From contig NC_013757.1 of assembly GCF_000025345.1 (NCBI RefSeq), positions 3,472,001-3,536,000 on the forward strand: a DNA stretch of 64,000 bases. Direction: 5' to 3'. Positions within the stretch are counted from its first letter, which is position 1, and each line of letters begins with the position of its first letter. The stretch comes from Geodermatophilus obscurus DSM 43160 (GTDB lineage Bacteria > Actinomycetota > Actinomycetes > Mycobacteriales > Geodermatophilaceae). Below the pieces are notes generated by a model. That model was not told where the DNA came from. It ran no database searches and was given only the letters and a program-made list of their open reading frames with translations. Positions 29,829 to 37,667 of the stretch are shown in pieces. The position numbers were made by a program, and so were the translations under genes.

Positions 29829-30953
29829 CCGTCGGGGTCGAGCAGCCCGGCGAAGGTGTCCGCGATCGAGGCCCAGGACCAGCGCTGCTCGACCCACGCC
29901 CGGCCGGCCGCGCCCATCCGGCGCGCCCGCTCCGGGTCGTCGAGCAGGCCGGTGAGGACGGCGGCCACCGCGTCGGCAGACCGCGGATCGGCGACGACGT
30001 GCCCGGTGACGCCCTCCTGCACCGTCTCGGGCGCACCACCGGAGGTGCCGGCCACCACGGGCCGTCCGCAGGCGGCGGCCTCGAGGTAGACCATGCCCAG
30101 GCCCTCGACGTCCAGGCCGCCGCGGCGGGTGCGGCAGGGCATGGCGAACACGTCCCCGGCGGCGTAGTGCTCGGGCAGCCCGGCCGGCGGCACCGGCCCG
30201 GTGAGGACGACGGAGCGCGCCAGCCCGCGTGCGGCGACGGCCCGGCGCAGCTCGTCCTCCAGCGGGCCGCCGCCGACGAGCAGCAGCCGGGCGTCGGGGT
30301 GCCGAGCCAGCACGCGCGGCCAGGCCGCGACGAGCACGTCCTGGCCCTTCCGCGGCACCAGCCGGGACACGCAGGCGACAACCGGCGCCGTCCCCAGCCC
30401 GTACCGCGCGCGCACGGCGGCGCCGTCGGCGTCCGGGGTGAAGCAGTCGACGTCCACCCCCGGCGGGAGCTGCGCCATCCGGGTGACCGCGCCCAGCACG
30501 GGCGCCAGCCGGTCCCGCGTGTAGTCGCTGATGTAGGTCAGGACGTCGAGCCCGGCGGCGATCCGCCGCATCAGCTGCCGCGCGCCGGGCAGTGCGACCC
30601 AGCCCGTCTCGTGGCCGTGCGTGGCCCCCGACCAGGTGGCGCACCCCGGCGTCGCGCAGCGCCGGCGCGAGCAGCCCGAGGGGCGCGGCCGCGCCGAAGA
30701 ACGCCGTCTCGCAGCCGTGCCGCCGGGCCAGGTCGGCCGCTGCGCGGGCGACGCCCGGGGTGGGGAGCAGCATCCCCGTCGGGTGCCGCACCACCTCGTA
30801 CGGCAGCGCGGCGTCGTGGGCCTCCCAGCCGGGCGAGCGGGAGGCGAGCACGATCAGCGACTCCGGCGGGCGGCGGGCGAGCAGGGCGGCGACGAAGGTC
30901 TGGATGCCGCCCTGGCGCGGCGGGAAGTCGTTGGTGACGACCAGCGTCCTCAC
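29825..30953 (-). pseudogene. pimB': PimB'-like GT4 mannosyltransferase, frameshifted in this sequence
   Basis: Second mannosylation in phosphatidylinositol mannoside synthesis (Rv2188c type). The N-terminal part from GTG 30953 reads VRTLVVTNDFPPRQGGIQTF and continues to GVRHLVG. After that the conserved ATHGHETGWVALPGARQLMR and all of the C-terminal domain (SRLVPRKGQDVLVAAW, EGLGMVYLEAAACGRPVVAG) lie in another frame. One extra C in the run 30625-30629 accounts for it; without it the protein is about 375 residues, normal length. As PimB' is usually essential, an assembly error is likely. GTG overlaps the M48 gene stop. Confidence 0.82.
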
Positions 30954-32236
30954 CCGGCGTCCTCCAGGCGCTGCCAGTCCTCGGCGAAGGCGATCCGCTG
31001 CGCGCCGGTGGGGTGCGAGCCGAAGAACCACTGCCAGGCGGCGGGCGGGTCGGGGTCGCTGAGGTTGGTGGCGGCCAGCTCCCGCTGCATGTCGGTGAAC
31101 GCCCCGGCGTCCCCGGTCAGCTCGAGCGCCCGCAGGTCGGCGCGCGCCTCGACCTGCCGCGACACCAGGTTCTGCACCGGCGTGCTCAGCAGACCGCCCA
31201 CCGACAGCAGGAGCAGCACCAGCGGGACGACGGCCGGGTCGGCGGGCGACTGCGCCCCCGCGCGGCGCAGCAGCGGCGTCCAGGACAGCAGCCAGCCCGA
31301 CAGCGCGACGGCGGCCCCGGCGCCCAGCGCCCCGACCAGGGTGCCGGTCAGGACGTCGCGGTGGACGACGTGGCCGAGCTCGTGCGCCACGATCGAGGCG
31401 ACGGCGTCGTCCGGCAGCCGCTCGAGGGTCGTGTCGTAGAGGACGACGCGCCGGGTCGAGCCGAACCCGGAGACGTAGGCGTTCAGCGCCGTCGTCCGCC
31501 GGGAGGCGTCGGAGACCAGCACGTCCTGCACCGGGGTACCGTTCTCCTCCGCCAGGTCGAGCAACCGGGTGCGCAGCTCACCGGCCGGGAGCGGCTCGAA
31601 GCGGTTGAACGCCGGCTCGATGACCACCGGGTGGAGGAACGACCCGACGACGACGAAGCCGGCCGCCACCGCCGCGGCCCACGCCCACCAGGTGCGCGGC
31701 GCTCGCCGGACGAGCCACAGGAAGCTGCCCAGCGCCAGCGCGGTGACCACGGCGCTGATGGCGGTCGAGACGGCGACGTCGCGCAGCCACAGCCCCCAGC
31801 CGCGGGTCGACAGGCCGTACCGGTGGCGGACCACCTCCGCGTACGCCGACACCGGCAGCGTGGCCAGCCGGCCGACGACCACCACGGCCGCCGTACCGAG
31901 CAGCACCTGGGCCGTCCACCTGCCGCCGAGGGGCGCGGCGACGGCGCGCACCAGTCGTGCCCCGAGCCGGGTCAGGCCCAGGACAGCGGAGACCGCCAGG
32001 CCGAGGGCCAGCGAGACCAGCGAGGCCGGGCGCAGCGCGGCGGCGAAGGACTCGGCCCGCTGCAGCACGTCCGGCGGGAGGACCGACGACGGGTCGGCCG
32101 GGGCGGGCCCACCCGGGGGTTCGGCGAGCAGCGTCCACGGCGGGACCACCACGAGGACGACGACGAGCGCGGCGCCGAGCACGGCCGCGACCAGCAGCGC
32201 GGCGCGGCGGGTGCTCTCCCCGCCCGCCCCGCTCAC
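30950..32236 (-). CDS. M48 family (Ste24-like) membrane metallopeptidase
   Basis: 428 residues with several transmembrane helices. Zinc motif SIVAHELGHVVHRDV (HExxH) in the C-terminal third, with a downstream ligand region RQVEARADLRALELTG, as in CaaX-protease/Ste24 types; NAYVSGFGSTRRVVLYDTTL precedes it. It degrades or processes membrane proteins. GTG 32236 is chosen because TAGGAT sits 7 nt upstream (leaderless); a farther upstream start would add no recognisable sequence. pimB' is coupled downstream by a 4-nt overlap. Confidence 0.9.
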   Translation of the reverse strand: MSGAGGESTRRAALLVAAVLGAALVVVLVVVPPWTLLAEPPGGPAPADPSSVLPPDVLQRAESFAAALRPASLVSLALGLAVSAVLGLTRLGARLVRAVAAPLGGRWTAQVLLGTAAVVVVGRLATLPVSAYAEVVRHRYGLSTRGWGLWLRDVAVSTAISAVVTALALGSFLWLVRRAPRTWWAWAAAVAAGFVVVGSFLHPVVIEPAFNRFEPLPAGELRTRLLDLAEENGTPVQDVLVSDASRRTTALNAYVSGFGSTRRVVLYDTTLERLPDDAVASIVAHELGHVVHRDVLTGTLVGALGAGAAVALSGWLLSWTPLLRRAGAQSPADPAVVPLVLLLLSVGGLLSTPVQNLVSRQVEARADLRALELTGDAGAFTDMQRELAATNLSDPDPPAAWQWFFGSHPTGAQRIAFAEDWQRLEDAG

Positions 32237-32243
32237 GTGCCCG

Positions 32244-32249
32244 ATCCTA
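32244..32249 (-). promoter_or_regulatory. -10 box of the M48-pimB' operon
   Basis: TAGGAT on the minus strand, 7 nt before GTG 32236. Confidence 0.6.
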
Positions 32250-32321
32250 GGAGGCCCCTGCCCGGGGACCCGTGGCACGCTCCGGCTCCCCGGGGAGGGG
32301 CCCGCGAGGCCACGGCTCGGC

Positions 32322-32639
32322 TCAGCCGGCGATGCGGCGCGTGGCGGTGGTGCCGTCCATCGAGTCCACGCTCACGACCTCCACCGGTTGCCCGGAGGTC
32401 GAGGCGTGCACCATCTGGCCGTTGCCGATGTACATCGACACGTGGCTGACCGGGCTGTAGTGGAAGACCGGGTCCGCGGCGGCGGTGCCCGGCAGGAGCG
32501 TCAGGGCCAGGGTGGCGGTGGCTCCCAGGACCAGCCCGCGGGCGAGAACGCCGGCCGCGCCGGGCTGGCGGACCGCGACCGGGCGGTGGGGGTGGAGCTG
32601 ATCGACGGCATGCCCCCGGGCAGGGCGGGGGGTCGCCAC
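32322..32639 (-). CDS. Truncated secreted NlpC/P60 protein (catalytic Cys half missing)
   Basis: 105 residues. A signal peptide (about 28-54: ARGLVLGATATLALTLLPG, cleavage near TAAADP) is joined directly to the last 45-50 residues of an NlpC/P60 domain (SPVSHVSMYIGNGQMVHAST then VEVVSVDSMDG). The catalytic His in SHVSMYIG is present, but the DCSG cysteine half of the domain and any coiled-coil region are absent, as expected from an in-frame internal deletion. It cannot be a functional peptidase alone. GTG 32639 follows a GGAGAG site. It lies directly downstream of a c-di-AMP riboswitch. Confidence 0.72.
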   Translation of the reverse strand: MATPRPARGHAVDQLHPHRPVAVRQPGAAGVLARGLVLGATATLALTLLPGTAAADPVFHYSPVSHVSMYIGNGQMVHASTSGQPVEVVSVDSMDGTTATRRIAG

Positions 32640-32649
32640 GGGCGGCGGC

Positions 32650-32826
32650 TCTCCGTTCTTCCTCAGCGACCGCCTACCGAGTTGGCTGACGGGTTCGGGC
32701 TGGGAAGAAGGCGCCCTGTCTCTGCACCCCGGCGGACCGGCGCGCAGGAGAACTCACCCCAGTGCTGCGGTGGGTCCCCGGTTCCCCCTCGGCGCCGGTG
32801 CGGCGCGTCGGGCGATTCGGCGGTGA
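32650..32826 (-). promoter_or_regulatory. c-di-AMP (ydaO-yuaA) riboswitch
   Basis: Minus-strand leader with the ydaO landmarks in order: CACCGCCGAATCGCCCG, GAGGGGGAACCGGGGACCC, CTGGGGTGAGTTCTCC, CAGAGACAGGGCGCC, then CCCGAACCCGTCAGCCAACT, CGGTAGGCGG and a closing GGAAGAACGGAGAG that overlaps the ribosome binding site. In actinobacteria this class commonly precedes cell-wall hydrolases (Rpf, NlpC/P60), where c-di-AMP turns expression off. A possible promoter -10 (TACGGT) lies at 32879-32884. Confidence 0.87.
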
Positions 32827-33000
32827 CCGGCCGAGGTCACCCGCCTGCAGGTGACGACCACCCGACCGGACCGGCTCACCGTACGGGGGTTGAACAAGTG
32901 ATGAACGGAGGTGCCGAGGACTGTGGAGCGGTGTTCCCCCCGGTCCGCGACACGCCGTCCGGCGCACGGCGGCACGGCGCAGACCGCTGCGCCGCCCCGC

Positions 33001-33333
33001 TCACCCGGTGCGCCGCCCGCCGGCCCGCCGCTGCGGTGCGGCCCGTCGTGCCGGGGCCGGCCGGGCGGAGCGCTGGTGACGCAGCGGTGGCACCAGACCG
33101 GCGTCGGCCAGCACCCGGACGGCGCGGCGCTCGACCTCGTCGAACTCCACGACCACCCCCGGGGGCAGCACGACGACGTCCTCGGCGCTGAGCTCCCCGT
33201 CCCGCCGGCCGGTCATCGGGACCACCGTCGGGTCGGCCCCCCGCCAGCCCGGCGGCGCCCCCAGGAGGACGGTCACGACGCAGTCGCCGCAGCCGGTACC
33301 ACGAGCGGTGCAGGTGTCGCAGTCGATGTGCAC
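33001..33333 (-). CDS. Small cysteine-rich protein, possible zinc binder
   Basis: 110 residues. It starts VHIDCDTCTARGTGCGDCVV: four Cys as CxxC...CxxC within 16 residues, a rubredoxin/zinc-ribbon-like knuckle, then a VVVLPPGVVVEFDEVERRAV strand-helix and a basic tail (RRAAPQRRAGGRR). GTG 33333 is preferred because GGAGGAG lies 7 nt upstream; GTG 33348 would add five residues. Small actinobacterial proteins of this kind are known but unassigned. It stands alone between the riboswitch and the next hydrolase gene. Confidence 0.68.
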   Translation of the reverse strand: MHIDCDTCTARGTGCGDCVVTVLLGAPPGWRGADPTVVPMTGRRDGELSAEDVVVLPPGVVVEFDEVERRAVRVLADAGLVPPLRHQRSARPAPARRAAPQRRAGGRRTG

Positions 33334-33431
33334 GGTCCACTCCTCCACTGGCCGACCCTCGTCGTGGGAGGCCGTCCGTGGCCCCGGTCGATCCGGGCAG
33401 GACGCTAGGAGCGGGCACCGACAGTTCCGGC

Positions 33432-35171
33432 TCAGGCGCCGGCGTACTCCCAGTGCCAGGGTTCCTCACGGCCGTTGCCCGGGTCGGCCCAGCGCGGGTG
33501 GAGGAAGCCGAAGCGGCCGGCGTTGGCGACCATCCAGGCGTACTGCGCCGTCCCGAACTGCTCGACGCCCCCGCACAGGTCGACCGCCAGGCCCCATCCG
33601 TGGTCGCTGGTGCCCGGCACCGCGGCCAGCTCCGGCTTCTCGCCGTACAGGCGGACCTGCTCGCCGTAGGTGCGGTAGGAGTCGGTGAGGCACAGCGGCG
33701 TCCCGAAGGCGCCGGCGAAGGCAGTGCTCATCGCCTGGTAGGCCGTCGCCGCGTCGCAGCGCAGCAGGTGGCCGGCGACCCCCAGCGGACACATCGCGCC
33801 GGGCGGGACCAGCCCGTTCGGGAACCCGCGCCACGCCCGCCCTCCGGACGTCTCGGGCGGGTACCGCACGTCGCCGCACTCGACCGGCAGCGCTCCGCCG
33901 GACGGCCCGGTCGCGGGGACGGCCGCGCGTGGCCCGAGGCCGGGCCGTCCAGCGCCCAGCACCCGGTCGGCCGCCGGGCGGCCGACCACGACGGCACCGG
34001 CGCGGGCGTCGGCCGCCAGCACGGTCCGCCGGTCCAGGGCGATGCCGACGTTGCCCGGACCGGATCGGCCGGCGCCTAGGAAGACCAGGTCCCCAGGGAG
34101 GACGTCGGCGGGGTCGACCGGCGTGGTTCCCGCGTAGAGCCCCGCCTGGTCGTCCGGGAGGTCGATCCCCACCGAGGCGTAGACGGCGTGCACCAGGGAG
34201 CCGCAGGACCACGCGTCCGGGCCCGCCGCCCCGGGGGCGTAGGGCAGCTCCAGAGCGTCCACGGCGGCGCTGACCGCGGCGACCGCCTCGGCGGCCGGGA
34301 CGACCAGTGGATCCGCGCCGGGCAGCTGGGCCACCCCGGCCTGCACCCCACCGCCCGACGCCGGCACCGGCGCCAGCCCGTCGGGCAGGCCGACCACCGG
34401 GTCGCGCAGCGCCGCGGCCGGCGGCGGGGTGACACCGGCCGCGGCCAGCTCGTCGAGGTACCCGTGCCAGTCGGTCGCCGCCTGCCGGCCGGCCGCCCGC
34501 TGCTCCTCCCGCTGCCGGCCCAGCTGCCGGTCGACGGCGGCGACGGCGACCTCCAGGTCCCGGCTCGCCGCGGCCGCGGCGGCCTCCAGCTCGGCGGTCC
34601 CGGTGGTGAGCTCCGCTGCCCGCGCACGGGCGGTCTCCCGCGTCCTCTCCGCCTCCGCCCGCCGCGCCGCGGCCTCTTGCCGTCGACGCTCCGCGGCGGC
34701 GACCACCGCGGCCGCGTGCCGCTCGGCCGCGTCGAGCAGGCCCCCCGCGGCGACGACGTCCCCCGGACCACCACCGGACAGCAGCACCGAGAGCGGCGTG
34801 ACCTCGCCCGCGTCCCGGTAGACCGCCGAGGCGTGCCGGGCCACCTCGGCCCGGGCCCGAGCGAGCTCGGCGTCCGCCGCGACGATGTCGGCCTCCGCCT
34901 GGGCCGCGGCCGCCTCGGCGGCGGCGAGGGCCTCCCGGGCCGCGACGACCCGGGACTGCCGCTCCTGCAGGTCGGCCTGAACCTCGGCGGCGCGCCGCTG
35001 CAGCGCGTCGAGCTCGGGGCTGTCCAGGAGGCTGGCGTCCGCGACGGCCGCGCCGGCCGGGGCAGCTCCCGCGGGCGTCGCCGACGACAGCACGGCGGCG
35101 AGCGCGACGACGCCCACGGACAGGGACGCCACCGCGCGGCGGCCGGGGCGCCACCGGGAGAGCGAGTGCAC
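33432..35171 (-). CDS. Secreted cell-wall hydrolase: coiled coil, NlpC/P60-like and M15 (VanY) domains
   Basis: 579 residues, positional counterpart of Rv2190c. Signal peptide about 1-37 (cleavage near GAAPAG); long coiled coil about 45-250; NlpC/P60-like domain about 295-410 with WSCGSLVHAVYASVG but with Asn in place of the catalytic His (GNVGIALD); C-terminal M15/VanY D-Ala-D-Ala carboxypeptidase domain with zinc motifs GTSDHGWGLAVDLCGG and EPWHWEYAGA. The M15 domain looks intact, the NlpC domain does not. GTG 35171. Acts on peptidoglycan outside the cell. Confidence 0.86.
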   Translation of the reverse strand: MHSLSRWRPGRRAVASLSVGVVALAAVLSSATPAGAAPAGAAVADASLLDSPELDALQRRAAEVQADLQERQSRVVAAREALAAAEAAAAQAEADIVAADAELARARAEVARHASAVYRDAGEVTPLSVLLSGGGPGDVVAAGGLLDAAERHAAAVVAAAERRRQEAAARRAEAERTRETARARAAELTTGTAELEAAAAAASRDLEVAVAAVDRQLGRQREEQRAAGRQAATDWHGYLDELAAAGVTPPPAAALRDPVVGLPDGLAPVPASGGGVQAGVAQLPGADPLVVPAAEAVAAVSAAVDALELPYAPGAAGPDAWSCGSLVHAVYASVGIDLPDDQAGLYAGTTPVDPADVLPGDLVFLGAGRSGPGNVGIALDRRTVLAADARAGAVVVGRPAADRVLGAGRPGLGPRAAVPATGPSGGALPVECGDVRYPPETSGGRAWRGFPNGLVPPGAMCPLGVAGHLLRCDAATAYQAMSTAFAGAFGTPLCLTDSYRTYGEQVRLYGEKPELAAVPGTSDHGWGLAVDLCGGVEQFGTAQYAWMVANAGRFGFLHPRWADPGNGREEPWHWEYAGA

Positions 35172-35324
35172 GGACCACCTCTGCGAGTCGGGACCGCAGC
35201 GGTCCTCGACGAGATGGTGTCGGGCGCCGGGCGGGCGCGCCAGGGGATGCGCACCGCTCCCCCCGGACGGGTCAGGTGAGCCCGTTCCCCGGCGCGCGTC
35301 CCCGGGACTGTCAGCGCCCCGACC

Positions 35325-35330
35325 TACCGT
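35325..35330 (+). promoter_or_regulatory. -10 box of the exonuclease-GIY-YIG gene
   Basis: TACCGT, 7 nt before GTG 35338: leaderless type. Confidence 0.6.
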
Positions 35331-35337
35331 CCGGCCC

Positions 35338-37191
35338 GTGCGCCCTTCCCCCGCCCGGCCGGTGCCGCTCTCCCCCGCCCGCCTCGCCGGGACGGCCGCC
35401 CGGGCCGCGGCCGGGCTGCCGCGCTTCGAGCAGGCCACCATCGACGAGCTGGGCACCCCGCTGGCGGAGGTCACCTTCGTCGTCGTCGACCTGGAGACCA
35501 CCGGGGGGTCCCCGAAGGACAGCGCGATCACCGAGATCGGCGCGGTCAAGGTGCGCGGCGGGGAGGTGCTCGGCGAGTTCCAGACCCTGGTCGACCCCGG
35601 CTGCGAGATCCCGCCCTACATCAGCGTGCTGACCGGGATCACCTCGACGATGGTCGCCGCGGCCCCCCGCATCGGCGCTGTCCTGCCGCACTTCCTCGAG
35701 TTCGCCCGCGGCGCGGTGCTGGTCGCCCACAACGCGCCGTTCGACCTCGGTTTCCTCAAGGCCGCCTGCGCGGCGAACGGCATCCCCTGGCCCGCCACGG
35801 CCTCGGTCGACACCGCCGTCCTCGCCCGCCGGCTGCTCAGCCGCGACGAGGTGCCCAACTGCAAGCTGGCCACCCTCGCGCCCTACTTCCGCACCAGCAC
35901 CGAGCCCTGTCATCGGGCGCTGGCCGACGCCCGTGCCACCGTCGACGTCCTGCACGGCCTGTTCGAGCGGCTCGGGCCGCTGGGCATCACCAGCCTGGAG
36001 GAGCTGACCGGGCTCACCCGGCAGGTCGACCCCGACCGGCTGCGCAAGCGGCACCTGGCCGACGCCGTCCCGCACGGCCCGGGCGTCTACCTGTTCCGCG
36101 GTCCCCGCGACGAGCCGCTCTACGTCGGGACGTCGACCGACCTGCGCAGCCGGGTGCGCAGCTACTTCACCGCCGGTGAGCAGCGCAGCCGGATGACCGA
36201 GATGGTGGCGCTCTCCCAGCGGGTCGACGCGATCCCGTGCGCGCACGACCTCGAGGCGGCCGTCCGCGAGCTGCGGCTGATCGCCGAGCACAAGCCGCGC
36301 TACAACCGGCGCTCCCGGTTCCCCGAGCGCGCGCTGTGGGTGCGGCTGACCGAGGAGCCCTTCCCCCGGCTGTCGGTGGTGCGCCGGGTGCGCCCGGGCG
36401 CCGGGGTGTTCCTCGGCCCCTTCCCCGACCGGCGGGCGGCCGACGCCGCGGTGGCCGCCGTCCACGAGTCGCTGCCGCTGCGCCAGTGCACCGGCCGGCT
36501 GTCGGTGCGGGTGCTCGGCACCGCCTGCGCACTGGCCGGGATGGGCCGCTGCGGCGCACCGTGCACCGGCGCCCAGTCGGTCGAGGAGTACGGCGGGATC
36601 GCCGCCGTCCTGCGGACCGCGGTGGCCGCCGACCCGCACGCGCTGCTGGCGCCGCTGCTGGCGCGGGTGGAGCGGCTGGCCGCCGAGGAGCGCTACGAGG
36701 ACGCCGCCGTCCTGCGCGACCGCGCCGCCACCCTCGTGCGCGCGGTGCGGCGGCGGCAGCGGCTGGAGTCCCTGGCCGCGGTGCCCGAGCTGGTGCTGGC
36801 CCGCCCGGACGGCGAGGGCGGCTGGCAGCTGTCCATCGTCCGCCGGGGCCGGCTCGTGGCCGCCGGGTGCGCGGCCCGCGGCAGCTCGGTCCGGGCGACC
36901 CTCGAGGGGCTGCTGGCGACGGCGGAGACGCCGCTGGGCCCCGACGGCGAGCTGGCCGCCTCGGTCGACGAGACCGAGCTGGTGCTGCGCTGGATGGAGA
37001 AGCCCGGCACCCGCCTGGTCCAGGTCGACGGCACGCTGGCCTGCCCGGTGCCCGGCACCGGCGGCTACACCGACTTCCTGGACCGGGTCGAGGCCGGGCG
37101 CGCCGGGCGCGACCCGTTCGCCGACGGCCGCTCGCTGGGCACCCGGGCACGCCCCGAGCGCGTCTCCAGCGGGGCCGCCATGAGCCGGTGA
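35338..37191 (+). CDS. DEDDh exonuclease fused to UvrC-like GIY-YIG region (Rv2191-like)
   Basis: 617 residues. Exonuclease domain about 45-215 of the DNA polymerase III epsilon type: VVVDLETTGGSPKDSAITEI (48-67), VAHNAPFDLGFLK, HRALADARATVDVL. GIY-YIG domain about 240-325: GPGVYLFRGPRDEPLYVGTS and a KPRYNRRSR end. UvrB/UvrC motif helix about 440-470 (RLAAEERYEDAAVLRDRA). The UvrC C-terminal endonuclease half is absent. Likely acts in DNA repair or mutagenesis; the exact reaction is unproven. GTG 35338 has TACCGT 7 nt upstream. Confidence 0.9.
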   Translation: MRPSPARPVPLSPARLAGTAARAAAGLPRFEQATIDELGTPLAEVTFVVVDLETTGGSPKDSAITEIGAVKVRGGEVLGEFQTLVDPGCEIPPYISVLTGITSTMVAAAPRIGAVLPHFLEFARGAVLVAHNAPFDLGFLKAACAANGIPWPATASVDTAVLARRLLSRDEVPNCKLATLAPYFRTSTEPCHRALADARATVDVLHGLFERLGPLGITSLEELTGLTRQVDPDRLRKRHLADAVPHGPGVYLFRGPRDEPLYVGTSTDLRSRVRSYFTAGEQRSRMTEMVALSQRVDAIPCAHDLEAAVRELRLIAEHKPRYNRRSRFPERALWVRLTEEPFPRLSVVRRVRPGAGVFLGPFPDRRAADAAVAAVHESLPLRQCTGRLSVRVLGTACALAGMGRCGAPCTGAQSVEEYGGIAAVLRTAVAADPHALLAPLLARVERLAAEERYEDAAVLRDRAATLVRAVRRRQRLESLAAVPELVLARPDGEGGWQLSIVRRGRLVAAGCAARGSSVRATLEGLLATAETPLGPDGELAASVDETELVLRWMEKPGTRLVQVDGTLACPVPGTGGYTDFLDRVEAGRAGRDPFADGRSLGTRARPERVSSGAAMSR

Positions 37192-37270
37192 CCTGCTGGA
37201 ACGGCCCTCCTGCAGGAGCCCGCGCCGAGCCGGTGACATGCGGGAACGGCCCCGCTGCAGGGACCCGCCA
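37183..37270 (+). repeat. 44-bp tandem duplication at the end of the exonuclease gene
   Basis: GAGCCGGTGACCTGC with GGAACGGCCC (from 37183) recurs at 37227 as GAGCCGGTGACATGC with GGAACGGCCC. The unit spans the last codons and stop plus the first half of a GC-hairpin repeat, so a half copy (37198-37230) precedes the complete copy 8. Confidence 0.75.
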
Positions 37271-37307
37271 CGAGCGGAGCGAGTGGTGGGGGGCAGCGGG
37301 GTCCTTC
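37242..37307 (+). repeat. Intergenic GC-hairpin repeat, copy 8
   Basis: GGAACGGCCCCGCTGC to GCAGCGGGGTCCTTC; arms CCCCGCTGC/GCAGCGGGG pair perfectly. Core CCGCCACGAGCGGAGCGAGT. Its end runs into the TAGCAT -10 box of the next gene. Confidence 0.92.
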
Positions 37308-37313
37308 TAGCAT
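37308..37313 (+). promoter_or_regulatory. -10 box of the Lrp/AsnC RAM gene
   Basis: TAGCAT directly after GGTCCTTC of copy 8, 7 nt before GTG 37321. Confidence 0.6.
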
Positions 37314-37320
37314 CCCCGGC

Positions 37321-37608
37321 GTGATCACCGCCATCGTCATGATCGACGCGGCCACCGACGCGATCCCCGAAGTGGCCGAGGCCGTCGCCGGCCTCGACGG
37401 CGTCAGCGAGGTCTACTCCACCGCCGGCGAGGTCGACCTCATCGCGATCGTGCGGGTCCGCGAGTTCGACCAGGTCGCCGAGGTGATCGCCGGCCGGATC
37501 AACAAGGTGCCCGGCGTCCTCGAGACCGAGACGCACATCGCCTTCCGCGCCTACTCCCGGCACGACCTGGAGGCGGCCTTCGCGATCGGTTTCGAGTCGG
37601 CCGACTGA
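37321..37608 (+). CDS. Stand-alone Lrp/AsnC ligand-binding (RAM) domain protein
   Basis: 95 residues, no HTH. A single RAM domain: ITAIVMIDAATDAIPEVAEA at the start, VSEVYSTAGEVDLIAIVRV in the middle and PGVLETETHIAFRAY near the end. Such proteins bind amino acids and assemble into dimers or octamers. Convergent with trpD, which suggests a link to amino-acid metabolism (inference). GTG 37321 with TAGCAT 7 nt upstream. Confidence 0.87.
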   Translation: MITAIVMIDAATDAIPEVAEAVAGLDGVSEVYSTAGEVDLIAIVRVREFDQVAEVIAGRINKVPGVLETETHIAFRAYSRHDLEAAFAIGFESAD

Positions 37609-37666
37609 AGAGGGACCCCTTGCCCCCACCGCTCGCACGCTCGCGGCGGGGCCCTGCAAGGGGGCC
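37607..37666 (-). repeat. Intergenic GC-hairpin repeat, copy 9
   Basis: Starts in the RAM gene stop (TGAAGAGGGACC) and ends GGGGGCC, 1 nt before the trpD stop. CCCCTTGC/GCAAGGGG arms; core CCACCGCTCGCACGCTCGCG. Confidence 0.9.
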
Positions 37667-37667
37667 G

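Noticed and set aside
27900-31031. A 1043-codon minus-strand frame spanning fadD15 and pimB'
   Set aside because: Only its first part encodes the PimB' N-terminus; the rest is antisense to fadD15 and appears fused only because of the frameshift in pimB'.
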